Positions 51,092 through 60,172 of a stretch of DNA of 64,000 nt are shown piece by piece. The DNA is from Chloroflexota bacterium (GTDB lineage Bacteria; Chloroflexota; Limnocylindria; Limnocylindrales; CSP1-4), in contig JAJYNP010000022.1 of the NCBI GenBank assembly GCA_021786265.1, positions 10,264 through 74,263 of the forward strand. The letters run 5' to 3'. The position numbers and the translations under genes were made by a program. The stretch's first letter is position 1; every line of letters starts with the position of its first letter. Below the pieces are notes generated by a model. It saw only the letters and a list, made by a program, of their open reading frames with translations. It was not told the origin of the DNA and made no database searches.

Positions 51092-51733
51092 GTGAACTCG
51101 CAGCTCGTCGCGTCCCTGATCGCGGTCGCGATCATCCTGCTCGTCGGTTTCCCCCTGCACGAGTTCAGCCACGCGCTGGCCGCCGACCGGCTCGGGGACC
51201 ATACCGCGCGCCACCTCGGCCGGCTGTCGCTCGACCCGCGGGTGCACTTCGACCCGCTGGGCGGCGGCCTCCTGGTGCTGAGCGCGGTGGTGGGCGGGAT
51301 CTTCATCGGGTGGGCCAAGCCCACGCCCGTGAACCCGAGCAACCTCGAGGGCGGTCACCGGGGCGAGGCCATCGTGGCGGCGGCCGGGCCCGTCTCGAAC
51401 CTCATCATGGCCGGGCTCGTGGCGATCGCGGTGCGGATGACCACCGCGTTCAACCTGCTCGATCCCAGCGCCGGGCAGCCCGACCTGATGCTCTGGTACA
51501 TCCTCAACTACCTGGTGCTGATCAACGTCTTCCTGTTCGTGTTCAACCTGCTGCCCATCCCTCCGCTCGACGGCTACAAGGTCCTGCTCGGGGCCGTGAG
51601 CCCGCGGACCGCATGGCAGATCCGCCAGTACGAGCAGTACGGGTTCCTGCTGATCGTGGTGCTCTTCCTGGTCGGAGCACCGATCATCGGCCCGATCGGG
51701 GAGCACATCTACGCCTTCCTGGTGGGCGGCTAA
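51092..51733 (+). CDS. Site-2-type M50 zinc metalloprotease
   Basis: The protein has 213 residues and about five membrane helices. The active site is visible as HEFSHAL (HExxH) in helix one and NLLPIPPLDGYK (NPxxDG) in helix four. The internal AGPVSNLIMAGLVAIA is also typical. This is the small rhomboid-like S2P subgroup without a PDZ domain, which cleaves within membranes; substrates are unknown. It heads a run with the HD protein, scpA, scpB and rluB, a conserved order in several Gram-positive-type genomes. Confidence 0.9.
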   Translation: MNSQLVASLIAVAIILLVGFPLHEFSHALAADRLGDHTARHLGRLSLDPRVHFDPLGGGLLVLSAVVGGIFIGWAKPTPVNPSNLEGGHRGEAIVAAAGPVSNLIMAGLVAIAVRMTTAFNLLDPSAGQPDLMLWYILNYLVLINVFLFVFNLLPIPPLDGYKVLLGAVSPRTAWQIRQYEQYGFLLIVVLFLVGAPIIGPIGEHIYAFLVGG

Positions 51734-51836
51734 GGTCCGCCAGTTCGCCACGCACCTGCACGCCGGGGAGCGGCCCGAGGAGCGCCGCGAGCTGGACAGC
51801 TGGCTCACGCCGGCGCAGCGGGGACTCTTCGCGTCG

Positions 51837-52199
51837 ATGCATCCTGCCGACCGCCGGCACGGGCTCGACGTGGTCCGGCGACTCCATGACGAGGGCTGGG
51901 TCGACGACGACGTGCTGCTGGCCGGGCTCTTCCACGACGCCGGAAAGGGGCACACCGGGCTCTGGCCGCGCGTGGCGTGGTCGCTCGCCGAGCGGTACGG
52001 CGCGCTGCCCCGACGTGCGGCGGCACTGCTGCCCGGGTTCCGGCCCGCCCTCGAGCGGCTGGACCGTCACCCCGACGCGTCCGCGGAGCTGGCGCTGCAG
52101 GCGGGCTGCTCGGCTCGCACGGCGGACCTGATCCGCCGCCAGTCGTCGCCCGTGAACGCGGCCGGCGAGGCGCTGCACCGAGCGGACGAGGCGAGCTGA
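51837..52199 (+). CDS. HD-domain protein
   Basis: This is an HD-superfamily phosphohydrolase-like protein. RRHGLDVVRRL contributes His, and LLAGLFHDAGKGHTGLWPRV contributes the HD pair and HDxGK, followed by a helical rest. The ATG at 51837 is the first usable start, giving 120 residues. Family-like sequence, however, continues in frame upstream to about 51735 (EERRELDSWLTPAQRGLFASM), where only CTG or GTC codons are available. The protein probably starts earlier than 51837. Role unknown; HD proteins hydrolyse nucleotides or c-di-nucleotides. Confidence 0.75.
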   Translation: MHPADRRHGLDVVRRLHDEGWVDDDVLLAGLFHDAGKGHTGLWPRVAWSLAERYGALPRRAAALLPGFRPALERLDRHPDASAELALQAGCSARTADLIRRQSSPVNAAGEALHRADEAS

Positions 52200-52201
52200 C
52201 C

Positions 52202-53167
52202 GTGGTCCGTGCGACGGGCCGGCGCGCGACGCCTCTCATCCCGATCGCCGTGACGTTCGGCGAGGGGCGACGACCCGAGCACGCGACCCATGTCCGAGTG
52301 GGGAGCGCGCCCGGGCTGGGCGAACCCGTGCGCCCGGACCTGCCGACCGGCTCCGGGCCCGAACTCACCGCAGACCCGGACGCGGAGCCGGCCGCCTTCG
52401 ACGGACCGCTCGCGCTCCTGCTCTCCCTGATCGAGGCGAGGCAGCTCGACGTCCTGACCGTCCCGCTCGGCGCCCTGGCGAGCGCCTACCTCGAGGCGAT
52501 GGCCGGACTCGCGGGGGACCGGCTGCCGTACCTCAGTGCGTTCGTCGCGGTCGCCGCGCAGCTCATCCTGATCAAGTCGCGCGCGCTGCTCCCCCGGGAG
52601 CCGGCCGGCGAGCCGGCCGTTCTCGCCGATGAGGGGCCGGATCCCGAGGCCGAGCTGCGTCGCCGGCTGGTCGTGTACCGCGCCTACCGCGATGCCGGTC
52701 TCTGGCTCCGGGAGCGGGCGCTCAACCACGGTCCCCTCGTCCGTCGCGAACCGTCGATCGCGCAGGCAACCGGGCTGGCGGGCGCCCGCCCTCCCGCCGA
52801 GCCCCCGCTTGACCCCGGGTCCCTCGCGGCCGCGCTCCGTGGTGTGGCCCGGCTTGCGCCCCCCGCCGAGCCGCCTCCCGAGATCGTGCGGCGCACGATC
52901 ACGCTGGCCGAGCGCGCCGACGCGATCCGCGAGGCGATCCGGAGCGCGCCGGTGGTGGTACTCCAGGAGCTGATCGGCGGCACGGGTGACCGCGTGGTGG
53001 CGGCCGTCACGTTCCTGGCGATGCTGGAGCTAGTGAAGCGGCGCGAGATCGCGGCGGAGCAGGATCGCCCGTGGGGGCCGATCCGGTGCCGGCGCCTCGA
53101 CCCCGCGGACGGACCGGGGACGCCGGCGGCAATGCCGATCGATGAATCGCTGGAGGACTTCGCGTGA
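52202..53167 (+). CDS. scpA: Segregation and condensation protein ScpA
   Basis: At 321 residues, this is the kleisin that bridges SMC heads with ScpB. The N-terminal block AFDGPLALLLSLIEARQLDVLTVPL, PYLSAFVAVAAQLILIKSRALLP and the C-terminal winged helix (VVAAVTFLAMLELVKRREIAAEQ) are diagnostic. The first ~70 residues are a poorly conserved extension; GTG 52202 follows the HD stop by 2 nt, but later in-frame GTGs (for example 52250) are possible. scpB overlaps it. Confidence 0.92.
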   Translation: MVRATGRRATPLIPIAVTFGEGRRPEHATHVRVGSAPGLGEPVRPDLPTGSGPELTADPDAEPAAFDGPLALLLSLIEARQLDVLTVPLGALASAYLEAMAGLAGDRLPYLSAFVAVAAQLILIKSRALLPREPAGEPAVLADEGPDPEAELRRRLVVYRAYRDAGLWLRERALNHGPLVRREPSIAQATGLAGARPPAEPPLDPGSLAAALRGVARLAPPAEPPPEIVRRTITLAERADAIREAIRSAPVVVLQELIGGTGDRVVAAVTFLAMLELVKRREIAAEQDRPWGPIRCRRLDPADGPGTPAAMPIDESLEDFA

Positions 53168-53739
53168 GCCTACCCATCGAGCCGCCCGAACTCACGACCG
53201 CGCAACTGGAGGCGCTCCTGTTCGTGGCCGAACGGCCGCTCGCGCGGCGCGAGGTCGCGACGCTGGCAGGCGTCGACGCCGCCACGGTGGATGCACGCCT
53301 GGGCGACCTCGAGGTGGAGCTCGCCTCCCGCGGGATCCGCCTCCTGGCGGCTGGGGATCGGGTCGCGCTGGCGACCGCGCCCGAGGCCGGCGCGCTGCTG
53401 GCCCGGTACGTCGGCACGGAGGGGCTGAAGCTGACACAGGCCGCGCTCGAGACGCTGGCGATCGTGGCGTACCGCCAGCCGGTCACGCGGGCGGTCATCG
53501 AGCGGATCCGGGGCGTGGATTCGGACTACGTCGTCCGGTCGCTGCTGCACCGCCGGCTCATCATGGAGCAGGGCCGGTCCGACGCCCCGGGGCGGCCCAT
53601 TCTCTACGGCACGTCGTTCGAGTTCCTGGAGCGCTTCGGCCTCACGTCGCTGGACGACCTCCCGGAGGTCGATGCCGAGATCGCGGCCCGCCTCGCCGAG
53701 AGCGAGGAGGCGGCCCCCGCTGCGCACCCGGACGCCTGA
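53164..53739 (+). CDS. scpB: Segregation and condensation protein ScpB
   Basis: The 191-residue protein consists of two winged helices: QLEALLFVAERPLARREVATLAG and then LKLTQAALETLAIVAYRQPVTRAVIERIRGVDSD, the family signature, with a final GRPILYGTSFEFLERFGL. It dimerises on ScpA in the SMC complex that compacts and segregates chromosomes. The GTG overlaps the scpA stop (GTGA). Confidence 0.95.
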   Translation: MSLPIEPPELTTAQLEALLFVAERPLARREVATLAGVDAATVDARLGDLEVELASRGIRLLAAGDRVALATAPEAGALLARYVGTEGLKLTQAALETLAIVAYRQPVTRAVIERIRGVDSDYVVRSLLHRRLIMEQGRSDAPGRPILYGTSFEFLERFGLTSLDDLPEVDAEIAARLAESEEAAPAAHPDA

Positions 53740-53745
53740 TCCGTC

Positions 53746-54537
53746 GTGCCCGAGATCCGGCTTCAGAAGGTGCTCGCGGATGCCGGGATCGCTTCGCGGC
53801 GGCACGCCGAGGCCATGATCGCGGCCGGACGGGTGACCGTCGACGGCGAGGTCGCCACGATCGGGCTGAAGGTCGACCCGTCGACACAGACGATCGCGGT
53901 GGACGGCCGGCCGGTGAGCGCCCGTGCCGCCGCCACCTGCCTCGCCCTGCACAAGCCCCCCGGGGTGACGAGCACCGTCTCCGATCCGCATGCCGCCACG
54001 ACCGTGCTCGACCTGGTCCCGCGCGAGATGCTGGTGTCTGCCGGGCGGCTGTATCCCGTGGGCAGACTCGATCGGGACTCGGAGGGGCTCCTGCTCCTCA
54101 CGAACGACGGTGAATGGGCGCAGCGCGTGCTGCACCCCCGCCACCAGGTCGAGCGGGAGTACGCCGTGGGCCTCGCCCGGCCGCTCGCGGTCGGCCAGGT
54201 CGAGGCACTGCTGGGCGGCATCGACCTCGACGAGGGACGGGCGGCCCTGCTGGATCTCCGGGCCCAGTCCCCGACCGAGACGGGCGCGCTGCTGCAGCTC
54301 CTGGGCCCGGACGCCCCGTCCGGCCTGGCCTGGTACCGGGCGACGCTGGGACAGGGCTGGAAGCGGCAGGTCCGGAGAATGTTCGGCGCGGTCGGCGCCC
54401 CCGTGACCCGGCTCGTCCGCGTGCGGATCGGCACGCTGCGGCTGGGGGGGCTCCGGCCCGGGCAGGTGCGCCGCCTGACACGGGCGGAGGCCGCCCTGCT
54501 CGTCGAGCCAGGGCCGCCCCGGTCCGGGCACGGCTGA
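53746..54537 (+). CDS. rluB: 23S/16S rRNA pseudouridine synthase RluB/RsuA family
   Basis: At 263 residues, the protein has an N-terminal S4 domain (IRLQKVLADAGIASRRHAEAMI) and a pseudouridine synthase domain. The catalytic Asp is in YPVGRLDRDSEGLLLLTNDG; LHKPPGVTST and QGWKRQVRRMFGAVG are further family motifs. In B. subtilis-like genomes the scpAB neighbour is RluB, which modifies U2605 of 23S rRNA. GTG 53746 is 6 nt after scpB. Confidence 0.92.
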   Translation: MPEIRLQKVLADAGIASRRHAEAMIAAGRVTVDGEVATIGLKVDPSTQTIAVDGRPVSARAAATCLALHKPPGVTSTVSDPHAATTVLDLVPREMLVSAGRLYPVGRLDRDSEGLLLLTNDGEWAQRVLHPRHQVEREYAVGLARPLAVGQVEALLGGIDLDEGRAALLDLRAQSPTETGALLQLLGPDAPSGLAWYRATLGQGWKRQVRRMFGAVGAPVTRLVRVRIGTLRLGGLRPGQVRRLTRAEAALLVEPGPPRSGHG

Positions 54538-54617
54538 CGCCAGCCGGCACGGCCGGGGTACCACGGGTCCGTCGCGCTGGGCCGCACGTCCCGCCGCCGC
54601 GCCGGCCCCCGGTGGGC

Positions 54618-54623
54618 TACAGT
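54618..54623 (+). promoter_or_regulatory. -10 box of cmk
   Basis: TACAGT lies in the 151-bp gap 54538-54688, 65 nt before the cmk ATG. GGGAGGG (54668-54674) may be its Shine-Dalgarno, though 14 nt from the ATG is long. No other feature is seen in this gap. Confidence 0.4.
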
Positions 54624-54688
54624 GTCCTGCGGCGCGACGCCGGCTGGGCGGCGCAGACTATGCACGCGGGAGGGCCTGCACCATCCGG

Positions 54689-55396
54689 ATGGTCGCACGC
54701 GGAGGTCCGGTCGTCGCGATCGACGGACCGGGCTCGAGCGGGAAGAGCACAGTCGGGGCGCTCGTGGCGGCCCGGCTGGGGTTCCGCTTCTGCGACACAG
54801 GCCTCTTCTACCGTGCGGCCGCGTGGCTCGCCCTGCGGCGCGGAGTGCCCCTGGACGACGGGCCCTCCCTCGCGGCGCTGGTGCCGGACCTGCGCCTCGA
54901 GGCGGATGGCGCGGGCCGCTACGTGCGGGTCAGAGCCGCAGGCGAGGATGTGACGGCACTGGTCCACGCCCCGGCCATCGACCGCGTGGTGAGCGAGGTT
55001 GCGCGGCAGCCCGAGCTCCGCGCCGCGCTGCTCCCCAGGCAGCGCGAGCTCGCGGGGGAAGGCGGCATCGTGGTCGCGGGGCGCGACATCGGCACGGTGG
55101 TGCTGCCGGACGCGGACCTCAAGATCTACCTGGACGCGTCGCTGGCGGAGCGCGCGCGGCGCCGCGGACTCGAGCGCGGGATCCCGGCCGGCGAGACCGG
55201 TGGTGACGCCGCCCGGCGAACCTTCGACGAGCTGCAGGCCCGCGACGCGATCGACAGCGGCAGGGCGTCCGCACCGTTGCGGGTGGCACCGGACGCGGTG
55301 GTGCTCCGCACCGACGGGTTGACCCTGGAGGAAGCGGTCGACGCCGTGGTGAAGGCGGTCGAGTCAGCACGGAGGGCCGTTCGGCAGCGTCCGTGA
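54689..55396 (+). CDS. cmk: Cytidylate kinase
   Basis: This 235-residue kinase phosphorylates CMP/dCMP. The P-loop is AIDGPGSSGKSTVGALVAARL. RFCDTGLFYRAAAW and VVAGRDIGTVVLPDADLKIYLDAS (the conserved GRDIGT block) are the substrate motifs, and a lid with RARRRG follows. The insert typical of the long E. coli form is partly present. The genes downstream are ispH and der, giving the conserved cmk-ispH-der order. Confidence 0.94.
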   Translation: MVARGGPVVAIDGPGSSGKSTVGALVAARLGFRFCDTGLFYRAAAWLALRRGVPLDDGPSLAALVPDLRLEADGAGRYVRVRAAGEDVTALVHAPAIDRVVSEVARQPELRAALLPRQRELAGEGGIVVAGRDIGTVVLPDADLKIYLDASLAERARRRGLERGIPAGETGGDAARRTFDELQARDAIDSGRASAPLRVAPDAVVLRTDGLTLEEAVDAVVKAVESARRAVRQRP

Positions 55397-55411
55397 CACA
55401 ATGACCATCCC

Positions 55412-56377
55412 ATGGGACAGGTCCGAGACGTCGTCATCACGCGCCGCACCGGCTTCTGCTACGGCGTGCGCGAGGCGATCGACTACGCGAAGACGGCCGC
55501 GGCGGAGGGCAGGACGACCCACACGCTCGGCCAGGTCGTCCACAACGAGGGCGTCGTCGAGCAGCTCGAGTCACAGGGGATCCGGACCGTCGCCACGCTC
55601 GACGAGGTGCACGAGGGGGCCGCGGTCGTGATCCGCGCGCACGGCGTCACCCCCGAGGTGATGGATCGCGCCAGGGCGCGCGGCCTCGAGGTCATCGACG
55701 GCACCTGCACCTGGGTGATCCAGGAGCAGCGCGCGCTGACGCAGCTGGTGGACGAGGGCTACACGATCGTCCTGCTCGGCACCCCGCGACACCCCGAGGT
55801 GGTGGGGCTGCTCGGGTTCGCGCCGGGCGCGATCGTGGTAGACGAGGAGGAGGACTGGGGGCGCATCCCGCGGACCAAGCGGATGGCGCTGATCAGCCAG
55901 AGCACCCAGCCGCCCTGGAAGTTCGAGCGGCTCGCCGCGTACCTGGTGGGCCGCTGCCACGAGCTCAAGATCGTCAACACGATCTGCCCGGTCACGATCC
56001 GCCGGCAGCAGGACACCATGGAGGCCGCGGGCGCGGTCGACTTCATGGTGGTGGTCGGTGGCCGCAGCAGCGCCAACACCAAGGAGCTGACCCGTCTCTG
56101 CCAGATCGCGGGGACGCCCGTGCTGCAGATCGAATCCGCCGCCGACCTGCACGACCCGGACGCGTTCGGCGCCGCCGAGGTGGTGGGCGTCACGGGCGGG
56201 ACCTCCACCCCGATCGAGGACCTCCAGGTGGTCACGCGGCGGATCTACGAGCTGGCCGGCACCGCCGATGTGCGGGGCCGCGCTGCCCAGCTGGCCCAGG
56301 CGTCCCTGCGCCGCGTGGCCGACTCCACCTACCGCACGAGCAGCGTCCCCTCGAGCGCCGTCGCGACGGAGGCCTGA
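55412..56377 (+). CDS. ispH: 4-hydroxy-3-methylbut-2-enyl diphosphate reductase
   Basis: At 321 residues, this Fe-S enzyme makes IPP and DMAPP in the last MEP step. The three cluster ligands are Cys16 (GFCYGVREAI), Cys99 (GTCTWVI) and Cys192 (NTICPVTIRRQ). Further motifs are LGQVVHNEGVVEQL, RAHGVTPEV, TPRHPEVVGLLG and GVTGGTSTPIEDL. CACAAT (55397-55402) is a possible -10 9 nt before the ATG, overlapping the end of cmk. Together with dxs it implies the non-mevalonate route. Confidence 0.95.
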   Translation: MGQVRDVVITRRTGFCYGVREAIDYAKTAAAEGRTTHTLGQVVHNEGVVEQLESQGIRTVATLDEVHEGAAVVIRAHGVTPEVMDRARARGLEVIDGTCTWVIQEQRALTQLVDEGYTIVLLGTPRHPEVVGLLGFAPGAIVVDEEEDWGRIPRTKRMALISQSTQPPWKFERLAAYLVGRCHELKIVNTICPVTIRRQQDTMEAAGAVDFMVVVGGRSSANTKELTRLCQIAGTPVLQIESAADLHDPDAFGAAEVVGVTGGTSTPIEDLQVVTRRIYELAGTADVRGRAAQLAQASLRRVADSTYRTSSVPSSAVATEA

Positions 56378-56380
56378 CGC

Positions 56381-58084
56381 ATGCCCGCCCGTCCATCGGC
56401 GAGGCCGGCGCGCGGGCTCCCGATCGTCGCCATCGTCGGCCGTCCCAACGTCGGCAAGAGCACGCTGTTCAACCGGATCGTCGGCGAACGGACCGCCATC
56501 GTCGAGGACCGCGCCCGCACCACCCGGGACCGGCTGTACGGCGAGGCCGAATGGAACGGCCGTCGCTTCATCGTCGTCGACACCGGCGGTCTGGAGCGGC
56601 GCCCCGGCGACCCGATCGAGGCGAAGGTCCAGGAGCAGGCGCGGCTCGCGATCGACGAGGCGGACCTGGTGCTGTTCATGGTGGACGCCGCCGCGGGCGA
56701 GACCCCCGCCGACCAGGAGGCGGCCGAGCTCCTGCGCGGGGCGACGGTGCCCATCATCGTGGCGGTCAACAAGGCCGACAGCGAGCGCCGCGAGTACGAG
56801 GGCGCGGAGTTCCACCGCTACGGCTGGGAGGACACGTACGCCATCAGCGCGCTGCACGGCCGCGGGACCGGCGATCTGCTGGACGCGATGGTGTGGGCGC
56901 TGCCGCCGGAGAGCGAGGAGGAGCGCGACCGGAAGCGCCGCGAGGCCGAGGCGGAGGACGAGGCCGAGCTGTTCGCACTGGCGGAGGCGCAGGGCGTCGA
57001 GCTGCCGGCAGCGGGCGAGGGCCCGGCGACCGAGGCTCCGGCGGGCGAGGCGCGCACGGACGGCACCCCCCCGGTCGGGCCGGACGCCGGCGTCGCGGCC
57101 GCGTGGGATCGCCGGACCCGGGCCGACGCGGAGGCGGCGAAGGCTCCCGTCGCGGTCGCCATCGTGGGGCGGCCGAACGTCGGGAAGTCCTCGCTGCTCA
57201 ACGCGCTGCTCGGCGAGGAGCGGGTCATCGTCAGCGAGATCCCCGGCACGACCCGCGACGCGATCGACACCGAGATCGCGTGGAACGACCGCCCGGTGAC
57301 GCTCATCGACACGGCCGGTATCAGGCGCCGTGGAAAGGTGGCCGGCGGGCCGGATTCGGAGCGCTTCTCGGCGCTGCGCGCGCTCCGCGCGCTCGGACGC
57401 TGCGACGTCGCGATCCTGGTCCTCGACAGCGTGGACGGGCTGACCCGCCAGGACGCGCACGTGGCCGGGTACGTGGTCGAGGAGGGGAAGGGGCTCGTCG
57501 TCGCGCTCAACAAGTGGGACCTCGTCGAGAAGGAGACCGGCACGTTCGACGAGTACGTGGCCACGGTCCGGCGCGAGGCGCCGTTCCTGGGTTTCGCCCC
57601 GATCCTCGCCATCAGCGCGAAGACGGGGCAGCGCGTGGGGCGCGTGCTGGACGCGGCGATGGAGATCGCGGCCCAGCGGCGTCGCCGCGTGCCGACGGGA
57701 GAGCTGAACCGGCTCCTGTCGGAGGCCACCTTCCGGCAGGCCCCGCCGTCGGTGAAGGGCACGCGGCCCAGGTTCTACTACGCGACCCAGGCCGCGGTGG
57801 CGCCGCCCACGTTCGTGATGTTCGTCAGCGACGCCGACGCGGTGCACTTCAGCTATGCGCGCTACCTGGAGAACCGGATCCGCGAGGCGTTCGATTTCGG
57901 AGGGACCCCGATCCGCCTGGTCTTCCGCACGCGCACGCGGGCGCAGATCGACCGGAGGAGGGGAGCGACCCGTCCGACCCACCGGCCGGCCGGGGGCACA
58001 CGTCCCGCGGGCGGCAGCCGCGGACCCGGGCGTGGAGGGCATCCATCCGGCGGCACCGGCAGACGCCGGGGATCGGGTCGCTGA
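56381..58084 (+). CDS. der: Ribosome-assembly GTPase Der (EngA)
   Basis: This tandem-GTPase protein has 567 residues, longer than the usual ~440. G-domain 1 has [28 protein letters not shown] and NKAD; G-domain 2 has [28 protein letters not shown] and NKWD. A KH-like domain follows ([20 protein letters not shown]). The extra length is an acidic/Ala-rich linker between the G domains (~185-250) and a basic Arg/Gly-rich tail of ~45 residues. It is needed for 50S maturation. Its stop codon lies in a 17-bp tandem duplication. Confidence 0.96.
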   Translation: MPARPSARPARGLPIVAIVGRPNVGKSTLFNRIVGERTAIVEDRARTTRDRLYGEAEWNGRRFIVVDTGGLERRPGDPIEAKVQEQARLAIDEADLVLFMVDAAAGETPADQEAAELLRGATVPIIVAVNKADSERREYEGAEFHRYGWEDTYAISALHGRGTGDLLDAMVWALPPESEEERDRKRREAEAEDEAELFALAEAQGVELPAAGEGPATEAPAGEARTDGTPPVGPDAGVAAAWDRRTRADAEAAKAPVAVAIVGRPNVGKSSLLNALLGEERVIVSEIPGTTRDAIDTEIAWNDRPVTLIDTAGIRRRGKVAGGPDSERFSALRALRALGRCDVAILVLDSVDGLTRQDAHVAGYVVEEGKGLVVALNKWDLVEKETGTFDEYVATVRREAPFLGFAPILAISAKTGQRVGRVLDAAMEIAAQRRRRVPTGELNRLLSEATFRQAPPSVKGTRPRFYYATQAAVAPPTFVMFVSDADAVHFSYARYLENRIREAFDFGGTPIRLVFRTRTRAQIDRRRGATRPTHRPAGGTRPAGGSRGPGRGGHPSGGTGRRRGSGR

Positions 58085-58108
58085 CTCCGCCAGGTCGCTG
58101 ACTCCGCC
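58076..58108. repeat. Tandem duplication across the der stop codon
   Basis: GGTCGCTGACTCCGCC occurs at 58076-58091 and 58093-58108 (period 17). The first copy holds the TGA stop of der (58082-58084). The second lies just upstream of the tRNA-Pro promoter region. Confidence 0.9.
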
Positions 58109-58136
58109 GGGAGGGAGTCGGGCCGATTCCCTCTGC

Positions 58137-58142
58137 TAGAAT
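58137..58142 (+). promoter_or_regulatory. -10 box of tRNA-Pro
   Basis: TAGAAT is 8 nt before the first base of the tRNA at 58151, so transcription would begin 1-2 nt before the mature end. No TTGACA-like -35 is apparent. Confidence 0.55.
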
Positions 58143-58149
58143 GCCGCCG

Positions 58150-58235
<86 letters not shown>

Positions 58236-58244
58236 GCACGAAAC

Positions 58245-58270
58245 GGCCCCCGGAGATCTCCCCGGGGGCC
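58245..58270 (+). terminator. Terminator hairpin after tRNA-Pro
   Basis: GGCCCCCGG (245-253) pairs with CCGGGGGCC (262-270), a perfect 9-bp stem around an 8-nt loop, followed by a weak TTGAG. The 220 bp from here to the kinase stop (58271-58490) hold no recognisable gene. Confidence 0.7.
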
Positions 58271-58490
58271 TTGAGATTCGGCAACCACCACGATCGACGC
58301 CAGCAGCCGCTATCCGTCCGCCGCGCGCGCGAATGCGTCGTTCATGGCGATCGCAGCCCGCGCCGTTCGCCCTGCCGCAGGTCGATCCCCACCGTCGTCT
58401 CGTACAGGGCAATGAGCCGAACACACGCGGGCCCAGGCGGCGTCTCCAGGAAAGCGCCCCGAGACCGGCAAACCGATGGCAGAACGTGGG

Positions 58491-60050
58491 CTACGAGTCG
58501 AGCTCAACGCGCACGCGTCCTGCCAGTGCGTCCGGGGAGAACGGCTTGGCCAGGAACGACACACTCGGATCGAGGACGCCGTGGTGGACGATGGCGTTCT
58601 CGGTGTAGCCTGACATGAAGATCACCTTGAGGCCCGGGGCGATCTCGCCAATCCGCCTGGCAAGCTCGATCCCGCTCAGACCGGGCATGACGACATCGGT
58701 CAGGAGGAGGTGGATCGGGCCCACGTGCTGGGTCGCCGCCGTGATCGCCTCGTCTGCGGTCCCTGCCCTGATGACGTAGTAGCCGCGCCCCTCGAGCACG
58801 GTTCGGACGAACGCTCGAACCGCGTCGTCGTCCTCCGCTACGAGTATCGTCTCGGTTCCACTGGTGTGGCGCGGTTCGGCGGCAGGCCTCAGGCGCTCGC
58901 CCGTGACGGGCTCGATGCGCGGCAGGTAGACCTTGAAGCTGGTCCCACGAGCCGGCTCGCTGTACACCCAGATATGGCCACCTGATTGCCTCACGATCCC
59001 GTACACGGTGGCCAGGCCGAGGCCGGTGCCCTTGCCCTGCTCCTTCGTCGTGAAGAACGGCTCGAAAAGTCGACTCCGGGTCGCCTCGTCCATGCCGGTC
59101 CCCGTGTCCGTGACCGCGAGGACGACGTACGGCCCCGGTGTCACCTCCGCGTGGCCCTGGGCATACTGCGCATCGAGCTCGACGTTCGCGGCCTCGAGCG
59201 TCAACGTGCCCCCGGCCGGCATCGCGTCGCGGGCGTTCACCGCCAGATTCATGACGACCTGGCTCAGCTGCCCGGGGTCGGCGAGGACGTAGCCGAGTTC
59301 GGGATCGACGGTGATGATGAGGCGCACGTCCTCGCCGAGCAGCCGGCGCAGCATAGGGGCGATCTCTTCGAGAGCGTTTCCCAGATGCAGTGATTCCGGC
59401 TGCATCACCTGGCGGCGGCTGAACGCGAGCAGCTGCCTGGTGAGGTCACTGGCGCGCTCGGCCGCGCGCGTGATCTGTTCCAGATCGCCTTTCACGGCCG
59501 GCGGAAGACCCGGGGCATCGAGGGCAAGCTGCGTGTACCCGCCGATCGCTGTCAGCAGGTTGTTGAAGTCGTGCGCGATACCACCGGCCAAACGTCCGAC
59601 GGCCTCCATCTTCTGGGCCTGACGGAGCTGATCCTCGAGTTGCCGACGCTCGCTGACGTCGTGGACCGCCCCGATGAGGTGCGTGCATCGCCCCGTAGCG
59701 TCGAAGATAGGCGCCACGTTGACTTCCCCGACCTTGGTGCCGGCCGGATAGACGGCCACTTCCTCCCAGTCCACGCGCCGCCGTTCCTCGATGGCTCGAC
59801 GGTAGTTGCCGAGGACGAGGGCGTGCGAACTTTCCGGCAAGACCTCCTCGATGCGCCGCCCGACAACCTGCTCTCGTGCCATGCCGGTTGCGGTCAGGAA
59901 GGCTCGGTTGACGGACTCGAAGCGATACACGCCGCCGGGCTCGACCGCCAGCAGGTAGATGACGTCCGCCACGCTCTCGTAGATCAGCTCGAGCAGCATG
60001 TCGCTCTCCTGCATCTCCTGTCGGGCGGAGGGTCGATCAGGGTCTCTCAT
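58491..60050 (-). CDS. Hybrid PAS sensor histidine kinase with C-terminal receiver
   Basis: This is a 519-residue soluble protein. A PAS domain (~18-135, with MLLELIYESVADVIYLLA and GAVHDVSERRQLE) leads to HisKA with phospho-acceptor His160 in GGIAHDFNNLLTAIGG. The HATPase has an N-box around Asn268-Asn272, DTGTGM (315-320) and GKGTGLGLA (339-347). A REC domain (~400-519) has EDDD at 407-409 and Asp452 in LLTDVVMPG. There is no output domain, so it must pass phosphate on. ATG 60050 gives ATGA overlap with the upstream fragment; an internal ATG (codon 18) with AGGAGA before it is an alternative. It is cargo of the tRNA-Pro island. Confidence 0.93.
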   Translation of the reverse strand: MRDPDRPSARQEMQESDMLLELIYESVADVIYLLAVEPGGVYRFESVNRAFLTATGMAREQVVGRRIEEVLPESSHALVLGNYRRAIEERRRVDWEEVAVYPAGTKVGEVNVAPIFDATGRCTHLIGAVHDVSERRQLEDQLRQAQKMEAVGRLAGGIAHDFNNLLTAIGGYTQLALDAPGLPPAVKGDLEQITRAAERASDLTRQLLAFSRRQVMQPESLHLGNALEEIAPMLRRLLGEDVRLIITVDPELGYVLADPGQLSQVVMNLAVNARDAMPAGGTLTLEAANVELDAQYAQGHAEVTPGPYVVLAVTDTGTGMDEATRSRLFEPFFTTKEQGKGTGLGLATVYGIVRQSGGHIWVYSEPARGTSFKVYLPRIEPVTGERLRPAAEPRHTSGTETILVAEDDDAVRAFVRTVLEGRGYYVIRAGTADEAITAATQHVGPIHLLLTDVVMPGLSGIELARRIGEIAPGLKVIFMSGYTENAIVHHGVLDPSVSFLAKPFSPDALAGRVRVELDS

Positions 60051-60172
60051 CTGCCCGGAGCCCGTGGATCGTTTGGGACGTGAGCGGCTGCAAGAAACTG
60101 GTCGATCTCTTCTCCGGCGAAGTAGCCCGACCCAAGCGTGATGCCCTCCACGATCGTGCGGTCATGAAGCAC
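60047..60172 (-). pseudogene. Short coding remnant coupled to the histidine kinase
   Basis: A frame of 41 codons (GTG 60172 to TGA 60047) reads VLHDRTIVEGITLGSGYFAG then EEIDQFLAAAHVP, which looks like real protein sequence. Its TGA overlaps the kinase ATG. The same frame upstream, beyond a TGA near 60214, again reads protein-like (NDRFTSDDSGYVALPDIETL around 60290-60390). I read it as the 3' end of a broken upstream partner gene; the family is not recognised. Confidence 0.35.
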
